Part shown: one piece after another, positions 35,253-42,206 of the stretch
Position numbering within the stretch: position 1 is the first letter of the stretch
Layout: the number at the start of each line of letters is the position of its first letter
Origin: Comamonas terrae
Lineage (GTDB): Bacteria > Pseudomonadota > Gammaproteobacteria > Burkholderiales > Burkholderiaceae_C
DNA: 64,000 nt
Reading direction: 5' to 3'
Assembly (NCBI RefSeq): GCF_001544075.1
Contig: NZ_BCNT01000009.1
Location: 1-64,000, forward strand
The notes under the pieces: generated by a model
What the model was told of the DNA's origin: nothing
What the model saw: only the letters and a program-made list of their open reading frames with translations
The model's database searches: none
Made by a program: the position numbers and the translations under genes

Positions 35253-35268
35253 CTGTGTAAATATACAG
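35253..35268. promoter_or_regulatory. LexA (SOS) box-like operator
   Basis: CTGTGTAAATATACAG (35253-35268) fits the gamma/betaproteobacterial LexA pattern CTGT-N8-ACAG exactly, with an AT-rich core. The core could supply -10 hexamers on either strand (TATATT on minus, TGTAAA on plus), the usual overlap of an SOS box with a promoter. It is 25 bases ahead of the 101-residue protein gene and 167 ahead of ogt. Confidence 0.6.
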
Positions 35269-35313
35269 CAAACAACTGTTGTTGCATCCAGTGTTTTTGC
35301 CGTGGCATGCTTT

Positions 35314-35421
35314 CCACCTCCACCTCCACCTCCACCTCCACCTCCACCTCCACCTCCACCTCCACCTCCACCTCCACCTCCACCTCCACCTCCACCTCCA
35401 CCTCCACCTCCACCTCCACCT
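35314..35421. repeat. (CCACCT)18 hexanucleotide tandem repeat
   Basis: Eighteen perfect copies of CCACCT, 108 bases without a mismatch, end 13 bases before the ogt ATG. All six frames are open through it. In the ogt frame it reads (His-Leu)n, in the others Thr-Ser or Pro; on the minus strand Gly, Trp-Arg or Glu-Val. One strand is purely A/G except for T in each unit. A perfect array of this length is prone to copy-number change by strand slippage; because the unit is six bases the frame would be kept. Confidence 0.97.
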
Positions 35422-35434
35422 GCTGTTGCTGCCC

Positions 35435-36163
35435 ATGTCCGAGCCCTCGCTTTTTCCCGTCTGCGGCCATGCCGTGTTTGCCACGCGCATCGGCCTGTGC
35501 GCGCTGGCCTGGCGCGATGCGCGCATTGCGGCCGTGCAGTTGCCCGAGGGCGCGGCCGAGCCGACGCGCGCCCGCCTGCTGCGGGGCTTGCGCCAGCGCT
35601 GGCCCGGCGTGGCGGACGGGCAATGGACGGCGGTGGATGATGCTGGCGCCTTGCCGTCCGTGGCCCTGCAAGCGGTGGCCGGCGTCCAGGTCCTGATGGC
35701 GGGCCATGGGGCGTTCCATGCACAGGAGCACGAGGCGGACGGCGTGCTGCCCGATCTGCGCTCTGCCTTCCAGCCTGCAGGTGCCGTGGGAGGTGGCGTG
35801 CCGGGCGTCGATACGCCGGGTGCCGGTGCGCTGCCCCTCCTGGGCGAAATCGAGCTGGACTGGCATGGCGTCTCCGACTTTCACCGCCAGGTCTATGAAT
35901 GGGCGCGTGGCATTGCGCCCGGGCGCACCGCCACCTATGGCGAGGTGGCCAGGGCGCTGGGCGATGCCGCCCTGGCGCGCGCCGTGGGCCAGGCACTGGG
36001 CGCCAATCCGTTCGCGCCCATCGTGCCCTGCCACCGGGTGCTGGCCGCCGGGGGGCGGCCGGGCGGTTTTTCGGGCGGCCAGGGGCCGTTGACCAAGCTG
36101 CGCATGCTGGAGCTGGAAGGGGCCGCCTGGGGCGGTTCGCGCTCGCTGTTCGAAGGCCTCTGA
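35435..36163 (+). CDS. ogt: Methylated-DNA--protein-cysteine methyltransferase
   Basis: A 242-residue suicide repair protein that takes alkyl groups from O6-alkylguanine. The C-terminal domain has the helix-turn-helix WARGIAPGRTATYGEVARAL and the acceptor IVPCHRVLAAGGRPGGFSGG (Cys199). The N-terminal part (about 1-130) is longer and less conserved than usual. The ATG at 35435 has no ribosome site: the bases ahead are the end of the CCACCT tract. The frame is open through the tract, so a longer form starting at a TTG or GTG (35279-35291) with a (His-Leu)18 leader cannot be excluded. A LexA-like box lies upstream. Confidence 0.92.
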   Translation: MSEPSLFPVCGHAVFATRIGLCALAWRDARIAAVQLPEGAAEPTRARLLRGLRQRWPGVADGQWTAVDDAGALPSVALQAVAGVQVLMAGHGAFHAQEHEADGVLPDLRSAFQPAGAVGGGVPGVDTPGAGALPLLGEIELDWHGVSDFHRQVYEWARGIAPGRTATYGEVARALGDAALARAVGQALGANPFAPIVPCHRVLAAGGRPGGFSGGQGPLTKLRMLELEGAAWGGSRSLFEGL

Positions 36164-36264
36164 AGAGAGGGCGCCCGGCTCGACACGCAGGTGACAACGC
36201 GGCGCATGCGCCGCCTGCAAAATGGCCGGCAGATTTTTTGCATGGAATCCAAGGAGACAAGCGC

Positions 36265-37056
36265 ATGACACGCAAGGTGCAGCAACTTTTTGATCTGACG
36301 GGCAAGACCGCCTTGGTGACCGGCGGCTCGCGCGGCCTGGGCCTGCAGATGGCCCATGCCCTGGGCGAGGTCGGGGCCCGCATTCTGCTGACGTCGCGCA
36401 AGGCGGCCGATCTGCAGGAGGCGGCGGCCGAGCTCAAGGCCGCGGGCATCGAGGCCGACTGGATCGCGGCCGACTGCGCCGACGAGGCCGACATCGCGCG
36501 CCTGGCCAAGGAGGCCGTGCAGCGCCTGGGCCATGTGGACATCCTGGTCAACAACGCGGGCGCCAGCTGGGGCGCGCCGGCCGAAGACCATCCGACGGCG
36601 GCCTGGGACAAGGTGATGAACCTCAATGTGCGCGGCTACTTCCTGCTGAGCCAGCAGATCGCGCGGCTGAGCATGATCCCGCGCGGCAGCGGCCGCATCA
36701 TCAATCTGGCCTCCATCGCGGCGCTGGGCGGCAATCCCGTCGGCATGAAGACCATTGCCTACAACACCTCCAAGGGGGCCGTGCTCAACTTCACGCGGGC
36801 GCTGGCCGGCGAGTGGGGCGTGCACGGCATCACCGTCAACGCGATCTGCCCGGGCTTCTTCAAGACCAAGATGGCGGCCGTGCTGATCGAGACCCTGGGC
36901 GAGGACGAGATGAAGTCGCATGCGCCGCTGCGCCGCCTGGGCGACGACGAGGATCTCAAGGGCATCACGCTGCTGTACGCCAGCGACGCGGGCAAGCACA
37001 TCACGGGCCAGTGGATGGCCGTCGACGGCGGCGTGAGCGCCCTGGTCGGCGGCTGA
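36265..37056 (+). CDS. Short-chain dehydrogenase/reductase
   Basis: A 263-residue classical SDR. The NAD(P)-binding start is TALVTGGSRGLGLQ (Gly-rich loop at about 20-26), then NNAG (ILVNNAGASWG), catalytic Ser in NLASIAAL, and the Tyr-Lys pair in YNTSKGA. The end GQWMAVDGGVSALVGG is the usual SDR C-terminus. TSR after the second strand suggests NADP(H). The start at 36265 follows AAGGAGACAAGCGC. First of four CoA or carbonyl metabolism genes in the same direction (36265-39876). Substrate unknown; an acyl-ACP/CoA or gluconate-type substrate would fit. Confidence 0.93.
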   Translation: MTRKVQQLFDLTGKTALVTGGSRGLGLQMAHALGEVGARILLTSRKAADLQEAAAELKAAGIEADWIAADCADEADIARLAKEAVQRLGHVDILVNNAGASWGAPAEDHPTAAWDKVMNLNVRGYFLLSQQIARLSMIPRGSGRIINLASIAALGGNPVGMKTIAYNTSKGAVLNFTRALAGEWGVHGITVNAICPGFFKTKMAAVLIETLGEDEMKSHAPLRRLGDDEDLKGITLLYASDAGKHITGQWMAVDGGVSALVGG

Positions 37057-37189
37057 GCGCGGCAGCAAACCACCACGGCTTACGCAGATCAGTTCCGGGC
37101 GCGGGCCTTGCCTCGGGAAAAACATTCAGGCGCCTCCTGGCTTGCGTAAGTCCTCACAATATTCATCCATCACCCTGGAAAGGTCGCAC

Positions 37190-37621
37190 GTGCCGTCTTT
37201 TGGAGCAGAAATTCCCTTTGTGCATGAGTTGGGCTTCATGCTCCGGAAAATGGAAGGCGGCCAGTCCGAGCTGCACTACATGGCCCGGCCGGAGCACCTG
37301 AATTCCTTTGGCGTGACCCATGGCGGCGCATCCATGACGCTGCTGGACGTGACCATGGCCGTGGCCGCGCGCAGCGTGCAGGCGGACATGGGCGTGGTGA
37401 CGGTGGAGATGAAGACCTCGTTCATGCAGCCTGCCCGCGGCGCCCTGGTCGCCCGGGGCCGGCTGCTGCACCGCACGAGCCAGATGGCCTTCACCGAAGG
37501 CCATATCTACGATGCCGAAGGCAGGCTGTGCGCCCATGCCACGGGCACCTTCAAGTACATGCGCCGCAAGAGCGCGCCGGATGCCGGCGGCGCGGGCGAA
37601 ACGGTCCTGGTGACCGATTGA
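37190..37621 (+). CDS. PaaI-type hotdog thioesterase
   Basis: A 143-residue hotdog-fold protein. The conserved HGGASMTLLDVTMAVAAR (about residues 45-62) carries the active-site His-Gly-Gly and Asp of PaaI-type thioesterases, and VTVEMKTSFMQPARG gives the central strand. It would hydrolyse aromatic or medium-chain acyl-CoA esters in the cytoplasm. The start is taken as GTG at 37190 because GGAAAGG stands ahead; a longer open frame to 37142 has only a TTG and no ribosome site. It lies between an SDR and a reductase gene. Confidence 0.88.
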   Translation: MPSFGAEIPFVHELGFMLRKMEGGQSELHYMARPEHLNSFGVTHGGASMTLLDVTMAVAARSVQADMGVVTVEMKTSFMQPARGALVARGRLLHRTSQMAFTEGHIYDAEGRLCAHATGTFKYMRRKSAPDAGGAGETVLVTD

Positions 37622-37635
37622 CTCTTTAGAAACGG

Positions 37636-37713
37636 TAGCGGCCAGCGCACGAAATGCCTTGCTTTCAAGGCGATGGAGCATTGAAAGCTCCGAACAGCGA
37701 GCGCTGGCCGCTA
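37636..37713. repeat. Three-stem palindromic intergenic element (copy 2)
   Basis: A perfect 13-bp outer stem, TAGCGGCCAGCGC (37636-37648) with GCGCTGGCCGCTA (37701-37713), encloses two further hairpins: GCCTTG (37656-37661) with CAAGGC (37666-37671), and GGAGC (37675-37679) with GCTCC (37687-37691). Folded, it is a three-way junction. The outer arms share the motif GC(T/G)G(C/A)CAGCGC with the element at 32903-32978. No coding capacity. Confidence 0.75.
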
Positions 37714-37805
37714 TCGAAAAATCAGCCTGCGGCGATGAGGCATGGTCATCTCCGCAGCCCTTGCAAGGCGCTGCACTGCGCTGCCAATACTCCAGGAGAT
37801 ATGCC

Positions 37806-38825
37806 ATGACCGCGAACCAGCAGATTATTTTGGACAACCGCCCCCAGGGCGAAGCCGTGGAGAGCAATTTCAAGCTGGTGCAGGGCACGGTGCCCGCACT
37901 GCAGGACGGGCAGGTGCTGGTGCGCCACCACTACCTGAGCCTGGACCCCTACATGCGCGGCCGCATGAACGATGCCAAGAGCTATGCGGCACCCCAGCCC
38001 CTGGGCGAAGTCATGCAGGGCGGCACCGTGGGCGAGGTGGTGGACAGCCGCCACCCCAAGTACCAGGCCGGCGACAAGGTGGTCGGCATGGGCGGCTGGC
38101 AGGAGTATTCGGTGGTCGACGGCAACGCGCCGGGCGCGCTGCGCAAGGTCGATACCACGCACGTGCCGCTGTCCTACTACCTGGGCGCCGTGGGCATGCC
38201 CGGCGTGACCGCCTGGTACGGCCTGGTGAAGATCATCAACCCCAAGGCCGGCGAGACCGTGGTGGTCAGTGCCGCCACGGGGGCCGTGGGCAGCGCGTTT
38301 GCGGCGCTGGCCAAGGCGCGCGGCTGCCGCGTGGTGGGCATCGCGGGTGGCCCCGACAAGTGCCGCTACGCGACCGAGGAGCTGGGCTTCGACGCCTGCA
38401 TCGACTACCGCGAGCATCCCGACCTCAAGAGCATGGCCAGGGCCTTGAAGGAGGCCTGCCCCGACGGCATCGACGGCTATTTCGAGAACGTGGGCGGCTA
38501 CATCTTCGACGCCGTGCTGCTGCGCACCAACGCCTTTGCGCGCGTGGCCCTGTGCGGCATGATCGCCGGCTACGACGGCCAGCCGCTGCCGCTGGCCAAT
38601 CCCGCGCTGATCCTGGTCAACCGGCTCAAGATCGAAGGCTTCATTGTCAGCGAGCACATGGAGGTCTGGGGCGAGGCGCTGGCCGAGCTGGCCGGCCTGG
38701 TCGCCGCCGGCAAACTGCGTCCGCGCGAAACCATCTCCGAAGGCCTGGCCTCGGCACCCTCGGCCTTCCTGGGGCTGCTCAAGGGCAAGAACTTCGGCAA
38801 GCAACTTGTGAAACTCACCCCCTGA
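37806..38825 (+). CDS. Zinc-free NADP-dependent reductase of the MDR family (CurA/leukotriene reductase-like)
   Basis: A 339-residue medium-chain reductase. N-terminal GroES-like domain with LSLDPYMRGRMND, a hallmark of the prostaglandin reductase/CurA/YncB group, and a Rossmann domain with VVVSAATGAVGSAFAALAK (about 150-168). The zinc ligands of alcohol dehydrogenases are absent. These enzymes reduce the double bond of alpha,beta-unsaturated ketones or aldehydes with NADPH. The start at 37806 follows CAGGAG. An out-of-frame ATG five bases earlier ends at once. The stop codon begins repeat copy B. Confidence 0.93.
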   Translation: MTANQQIILDNRPQGEAVESNFKLVQGTVPALQDGQVLVRHHYLSLDPYMRGRMNDAKSYAAPQPLGEVMQGGTVGEVVDSRHPKYQAGDKVVGMGGWQEYSVVDGNAPGALRKVDTTHVPLSYYLGAVGMPGVTAWYGLVKIINPKAGETVVVSAATGAVGSAFAALAKARGCRVVGIAGGPDKCRYATEELGFDACIDYREHPDLKSMARALKEACPDGIDGYFENVGGYIFDAVLLRTNAFARVALCGMIAGYDGQPLPLANPALILVNRLKIEGFIVSEHMEVWGEALAELAGLVAAGKLRPRETISEGLASAPSAFLGLLKGKNFGKQLVKLTP

Positions 38826-38892
38826 GGCGCTGCGCGCCTTCCCCCTCTCTCGCTGCGCGGGAGGGGGACGATGCCTTCGCCGCGAGGCGGCT
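38823..38892 (+). repeat. Stop-codon-linked intergenic element, copy B
   Basis: It starts with the reductase stop codon: TGAGGCGCTGCGCGCCTTCC, then a stem of CCCCCTC with GAGGGGG, then CGCCGCGAGGCGG. Inverted parts could fold into two or three hairpins. Related to copies A, C and D. Confidence 0.65.
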
Positions 38893-38961
38893 CTTGCTCG
38901 GCATCTCTGGTCTGGACTGTGCCTGCTTCAAGTGCAGGGCTTCAAAAATACGGAGACATGG

Positions 38962-39876
38962 ATGATCACAAATTTCAAGGGAAAGACGGCGGTGCTGACC
39001 GGCGCGGGCTCGGGCTTCGGGCTGGAGTGCGCGCGCATAGGCGCGGCGCGGGGCATGAACCTGGTGCTCGTCGATGTGCAGCAGGAGGCGCTGGACAAGG
39101 CCGAGGCCGAGATGAAGGCCGCGGGCGCCAAGGTGCTGGCGCGGCGGGTCGACGTTTCGGACGCCGCGCAGATGGAGGCCCTGGCCGCCGAGGTCAAGGC
39201 CACCTTCGGTGCGCCGCACTTCGTGTTCAACAACGCCGGCGTGGGCGCGGGCGGCCTGGTCTGGGAAAACTCCGTGGCCGACTGGCAATGGGTGCTGGGC
39301 GTCAACCTCTGGGGCGTGATCCATGGCGTGCGCCTGTTCACGCCCATGATGCTGGAGGCCGCCAAGGCCGACCCGTCATTCGAGGGCCATATCGTCAACA
39401 CGGCCAGCATGGCGGGCCTGCTCACGCCGCCCAACATGGGCATCTACAACGTGAGCAAGCACGCGGTGGTGAGCCTGACCGAGACGCTGTACCAGGACCT
39501 GGCCCTGGTGTCCGACCAGATCAGCGCCAGCGTGCTGTGCCCGTTCTTCGTGGCCACGGGCATCAGCCACAGCGAGCGCAACCGCCCGGCCCACCTCGCG
39601 GCCCAGCCGCTGACGGCCAGCCAGAAGATCGGCCAGGCCATGACCGACAAGGCCGTGGGCTCGGGCAAGGTGACGGCGCCCGATGTGGCGCAGAAGGTGT
39701 TCGACGCCATTGCCGCCAACCAGTTCTACATCTACAGCCACCCGCATGCGCTGGGCTCGGTGCAGGTGCGGCTGGAGGACGTGGTGCAGGGCCGCAACCC
39801 CACCGATCCGTTCGCCCACAAGCCCGAACTGGGCGCCAGCCTCAAGGCCTCGTTGAGAGGAGCCGCCGCCTCCTGA
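38962..39876 (+). CDS. SDR family oxidoreductase
   Basis: A 304-residue short-chain dehydrogenase. NAD(P) loop TAVLTGAGSGFGLECARIG (about 10-28), NNAGVGAGG, catalytic Ser in NTASMAGL and YNVSKHA with Tyr and Lys. About 40 extra C-terminal residues compared with classical SDRs (SHPHALGSVQ to the end), as seen in SDR proteins annotated as acting on acyl or steroid-like substrates. The start at 38962 follows ACGGAGACATGG. Separated from the upstream reductase by repeat copy B and followed by copy C, whose first bases are the stop codon. Confidence 0.92.
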   Translation: MITNFKGKTAVLTGAGSGFGLECARIGAARGMNLVLVDVQQEALDKAEAEMKAAGAKVLARRVDVSDAAQMEALAAEVKATFGAPHFVFNNAGVGAGGLVWENSVADWQWVLGVNLWGVIHGVRLFTPMMLEAAKADPSFEGHIVNTASMAGLLTPPNMGIYNVSKHAVVSLTETLYQDLALVSDQISASVLCPFFVATGISHSERNRPAHLAAQPLTASQKIGQAMTDKAVGSGKVTAPDVAQKVFDAIAANQFYIYSHPHALGSVQVRLEDVVQGRNPTDPFAHKPELGASLKASLRGAAAS

Positions 39877-39940
39877 AGCGCTGCGCGCCTTCATCCTGGA
39901 AGGGGGCGGCATCGCCTCTGCGAGGCGGTGCGGCCGGCCC
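39874..39940 (+). repeat. Stop-codon-linked intergenic element, copy C
   Basis: It starts with the SDR stop codon: TGAAGCGCTGCGCGCCTTCA, then GGAAGGGGGCGGCATCGCC and TGCGAGGCGGTGCGGCC. The first 18 bases differ from copy B at a single position. Confidence 0.65.
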
Positions 39941-40025
39941 GGGCCCTTGTTCCATGTCCATGCTTCGGCACATGCCGGCTTGGCGGCACCTGGGCGGCGC
40001 GGGCGCCACCCGCAGCGGAGGCCGG

Positions 40026-40697
40026 TCAGGGCCGGGGCAGGTCCGCGTCCTGCATGGGACGCACCAGCCGCACCATGAGCTGGTTGCCGCGGCCCATGTC
40101 CGGGGCGGTTTCCAGCGTGTCCAGGTTGATGGCCCAGGCCTGCTGCGCGGCCAGCTGGGAGATCGGGCTCTGGCCCGAGATCTGGCTGTAGTTGTACGGG
40201 TTGGAAGGGCGCGCGTTGACGGCTGCCGAGCCCGTCCAGTGCCAGCCGCGCGGCGCATCCGGGAACAGGACGGGATGCAGTCCCTGGGGGCGCACGCTGC
40301 GGTCTATCAGGCGGCGCATCTCGTTCACGCGCGGCATGCGCCAGCGCACATCGCCAGTGCGGCTTTGTTCCTGGGCCCGGGCCTGGGCCTGCTTGTAGGT
40401 CAGCAGGTCGGGCAGCCCCTGGCAATGCTGCCCGTCCCATTGCATGCCTTCCACGCAGCGCGGCCAGGCCAGGCGCGCGCGCATGTCCAGCACGAAGCGG
40501 CCATCCTGGGAGAGCTGGAATGCGGGCGGGGCGGTTTCCGCCTGGCTCGTCGCTGCCGCTGCGGGTTCTTGGGTGTCGGCGGCGGGGCTGGCACATACCG
40601 GCATGGCCTGAAGACTGGCCAGGGCCAGCAGGACGGCGGCTTGGCGAAAAGGGCGGGGCAGTGAGGAGGCAAGGCTTGTGACGGGCATGGCAGGCAT
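40026..40697 (-). CDS. Exported DUF1566 (Lcl C-terminal type) domain protein
   Basis: A 223-residue protein with a signal peptide (PFRQAAVLLALASLQAMPVCASPA) and, after a low-complexity segment, a DUF1566-type domain: FVLDMRARLAWPRCVEGMQW, then YKQAQARAQ, WRMPRVNEMRRLIDRS and a late WAINLDT..LMVRLVRP. Such domains resemble C-type-lectin-like folds of Legionella Lcl and are found in secreted or surface proteins. Two Cys (in PRCVEG and QHCQG) may form a disulfide. Start at 40697 or 40688; no strong ribosome site. Function unknown. Confidence 0.75.
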   Translation of the reverse strand: MPAMPVTSLASSLPRPFRQAAVLLALASLQAMPVCASPAADTQEPAAAATSQAETAPPAFQLSQDGRFVLDMRARLAWPRCVEGMQWDGQHCQGLPDLLTYKQAQARAQEQSRTGDVRWRMPRVNEMRRLIDRSVRPQGLHPVLFPDAPRGWHWTGSAAVNARPSNPYNYSQISGQSPISQLAAQQAWAINLDTLETAPDMGRGNQLMVRLVRPMQDADLPRP

Positions 40698-40964
40698 GAC
40701 AGAGGCGGCGAAGCGAAGTGAAGGGCGGCGTTCGCAAAAGCCATGGCAAAAGCGATGGCGAATGGTGGCCGCATTGAACGATTGTGTGGGACTTTTGCAC
40801 AGGACATGGCTGTGATCAGCAAGGCGATTGCCCTGCAATTGGACGCTTGGGCCGCGCAGATGCCGGTTTGCCTGCGCTTCCATCGCCATATGTGCAGGCC
40901 GGATGGCCGCTCAAAGCCAGCGCCGCAAGCGTGCAACGGCACAAGCCGCGACAATGCAGGCTCT

Positions 40965-42206
40965 ATGCAAGCGACTGTTTCTCTGCGCCTGGTGTTGATC
41001 CTCGGGCTTTTGTCGGCCATCGGGCCTTTTGCCATCGATATGTATCTGCCTGCCTTGCCCCAGATCGGCGCAAGCCTGGGCGCGCAGGTGGGGGCCGTTC
41101 AGGCCAGCCTCACGGCGTTCTTTCTTTCCGTGGGCGTGGGCCAGCTGCTCTACGGGCCGGTTTCGGACATGCTGGGGCGCAAGCTGCCGCTGTACTTCGG
41201 CCTGCTGGTGTTCGCGCTGGCCAGCGTCGGCTGTGCGCTGGCCACCAGCATCGACACGCTGATCGTGCTGCGCTTCATCCAGGGCTTGGGCGCCGCGGCC
41301 TGCATGGTCGTGCCGCGCGCCGTGGTGCGGGATCTGCACACCGGCCACGCGGCGGCGCGCATGATGTCGCTTCTGATGCTGGTGTTCAGCGTGTCTCCCA
41401 TCCTGGCGCCGCTGGCCGGCAGCGGAGTGATTGCCGTCAGCAGCTGGCGCGGCGTGTTCTGGGTCGTCATGGCCGCGGCCGTGCTGGGCCTGCTGCTGGT
41501 GTGGCGCGGCGTGGAGGAAACCCGCGGCGCCGAGGCCCGGCTGGACAGCAGCCTGTCAGGCGCCATCAAGGCCTACGGCGTGCTGATGCGCGACTGGCAT
41601 TACCTGGGACTGGTGTTCGTAGGCGGTTGCGCCATGGCGGGCTTTTTCGTCTACCTGGCCGGCTCGCCCTTTGTGCTCATCAACCACTACGGCCTGTCGT
41701 CCACCCAGTACAGCATGGCGTTTGCGCTCAACGCCATTGCCTTCATCGGAGCGGCCCAGTTCACGGGCCGGCTGGGCCAGCGCTTCGGCCTGGTGCCGGT
41801 GGTCAAGGTGGCGGCCACGGCCTCGGGCGTGGTCATGGCGTCGCTGCTGGCCTATTACCTGCTGGGGGGAGAGCGGCTGGCGGTGCTGGTCGGCCTGTAT
41901 TTCGTGGCCAGCGCGCTGATGGGGCTGGTGATTCCCACGACCTCGGTGCTGGCGCTGGAGGAGCATGGCGCCATTGCCGGCACGGCCTCGGCCTTGCTGG
42001 GCACGCTGCAGATGCTCACGGGCGCTGCGGCCATGCAGATCGTGGGCCATTTCTCCAACGGCAAGCCGCTGCCCATGGTGGTGGGCATGGCCGCGGGCGC
42101 CCTGCTTGGCGTGGCGCTGACCTGGCTCACGCTGGGCGGCGCGCAGGCGCGGTATGCCCATGCCACGGCCGGCCATGGGGCCGATCCGAAAGGACCGCAG
42201 CAATGA
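40965..42206 (+). CDS. Bcr/CflA-family MFS drug exporter
   Basis: A 413-residue, 12-span transporter of the DHA1 group. Signature segments: LSAIGPFAIDMYLPALPQIG (TM1), the loop motif GPVSDMLGRKLPLYFGL (MFS motif A), and RFIQGLGAAACMVVPRAVVRD (motif B), typical of Bcr/CflA proteins that export bicyclomycin, sulfonamides, chloramphenicol or dipeptides. The start at 40965 fits the family; no strong ribosome site. Its stop overlaps the start of a second MFS gene (ATGA), so the two are coupled. Two exporters of different subfamilies in one operon is unusual. Confidence 0.93.
   Translation: MQATVSLRLVLILGLLSAIGPFAIDMYLPALPQIGASLGAQVGAVQASLTAFFLSVGVGQLLYGPVSDMLGRKLPLYFGLLVFALASVGCALATSIDTLIVLRFIQGLGAAACMVVPRAVVRDLHTGHAAARMMSLLMLVFSVSPILAPLAGSGVIAVSSWRGVFWVVMAAAVLGLLLVWRGVEETRGAEARLDSSLSGAIKAYGVLMRDWHYLGLVFVGGCAMAGFFVYLAGSPFVLINHYGLSSTQYSMAFALNAIAFIGAAQFTGRLGQRFGLVPVVKVAATASGVVMASLLAYYLLGGERLAVLVGLYFVASALMGLVIPTTSVLALEEHGAIAGTASALLGTLQMLTGAAAMQIVGHFSNGKPLPMVVGMAAGALLGVALTWLTLGGAQARYAHATAGHGADPKGPQQ

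Noticed and set aside
35314-35421. CRISPR-like array
   Set aside because: It is an uninterrupted 6-base tandem repeat without spacers.
35239-36626. Long minus-strand frames through the hexamer tract with poly-Gly, Trp-Arg or Glu-Val runs
   Set aside because: The repeat has no stop in any frame, so it joins unrelated frames. The flanking parts are shadows of ogt and the SDR gene.
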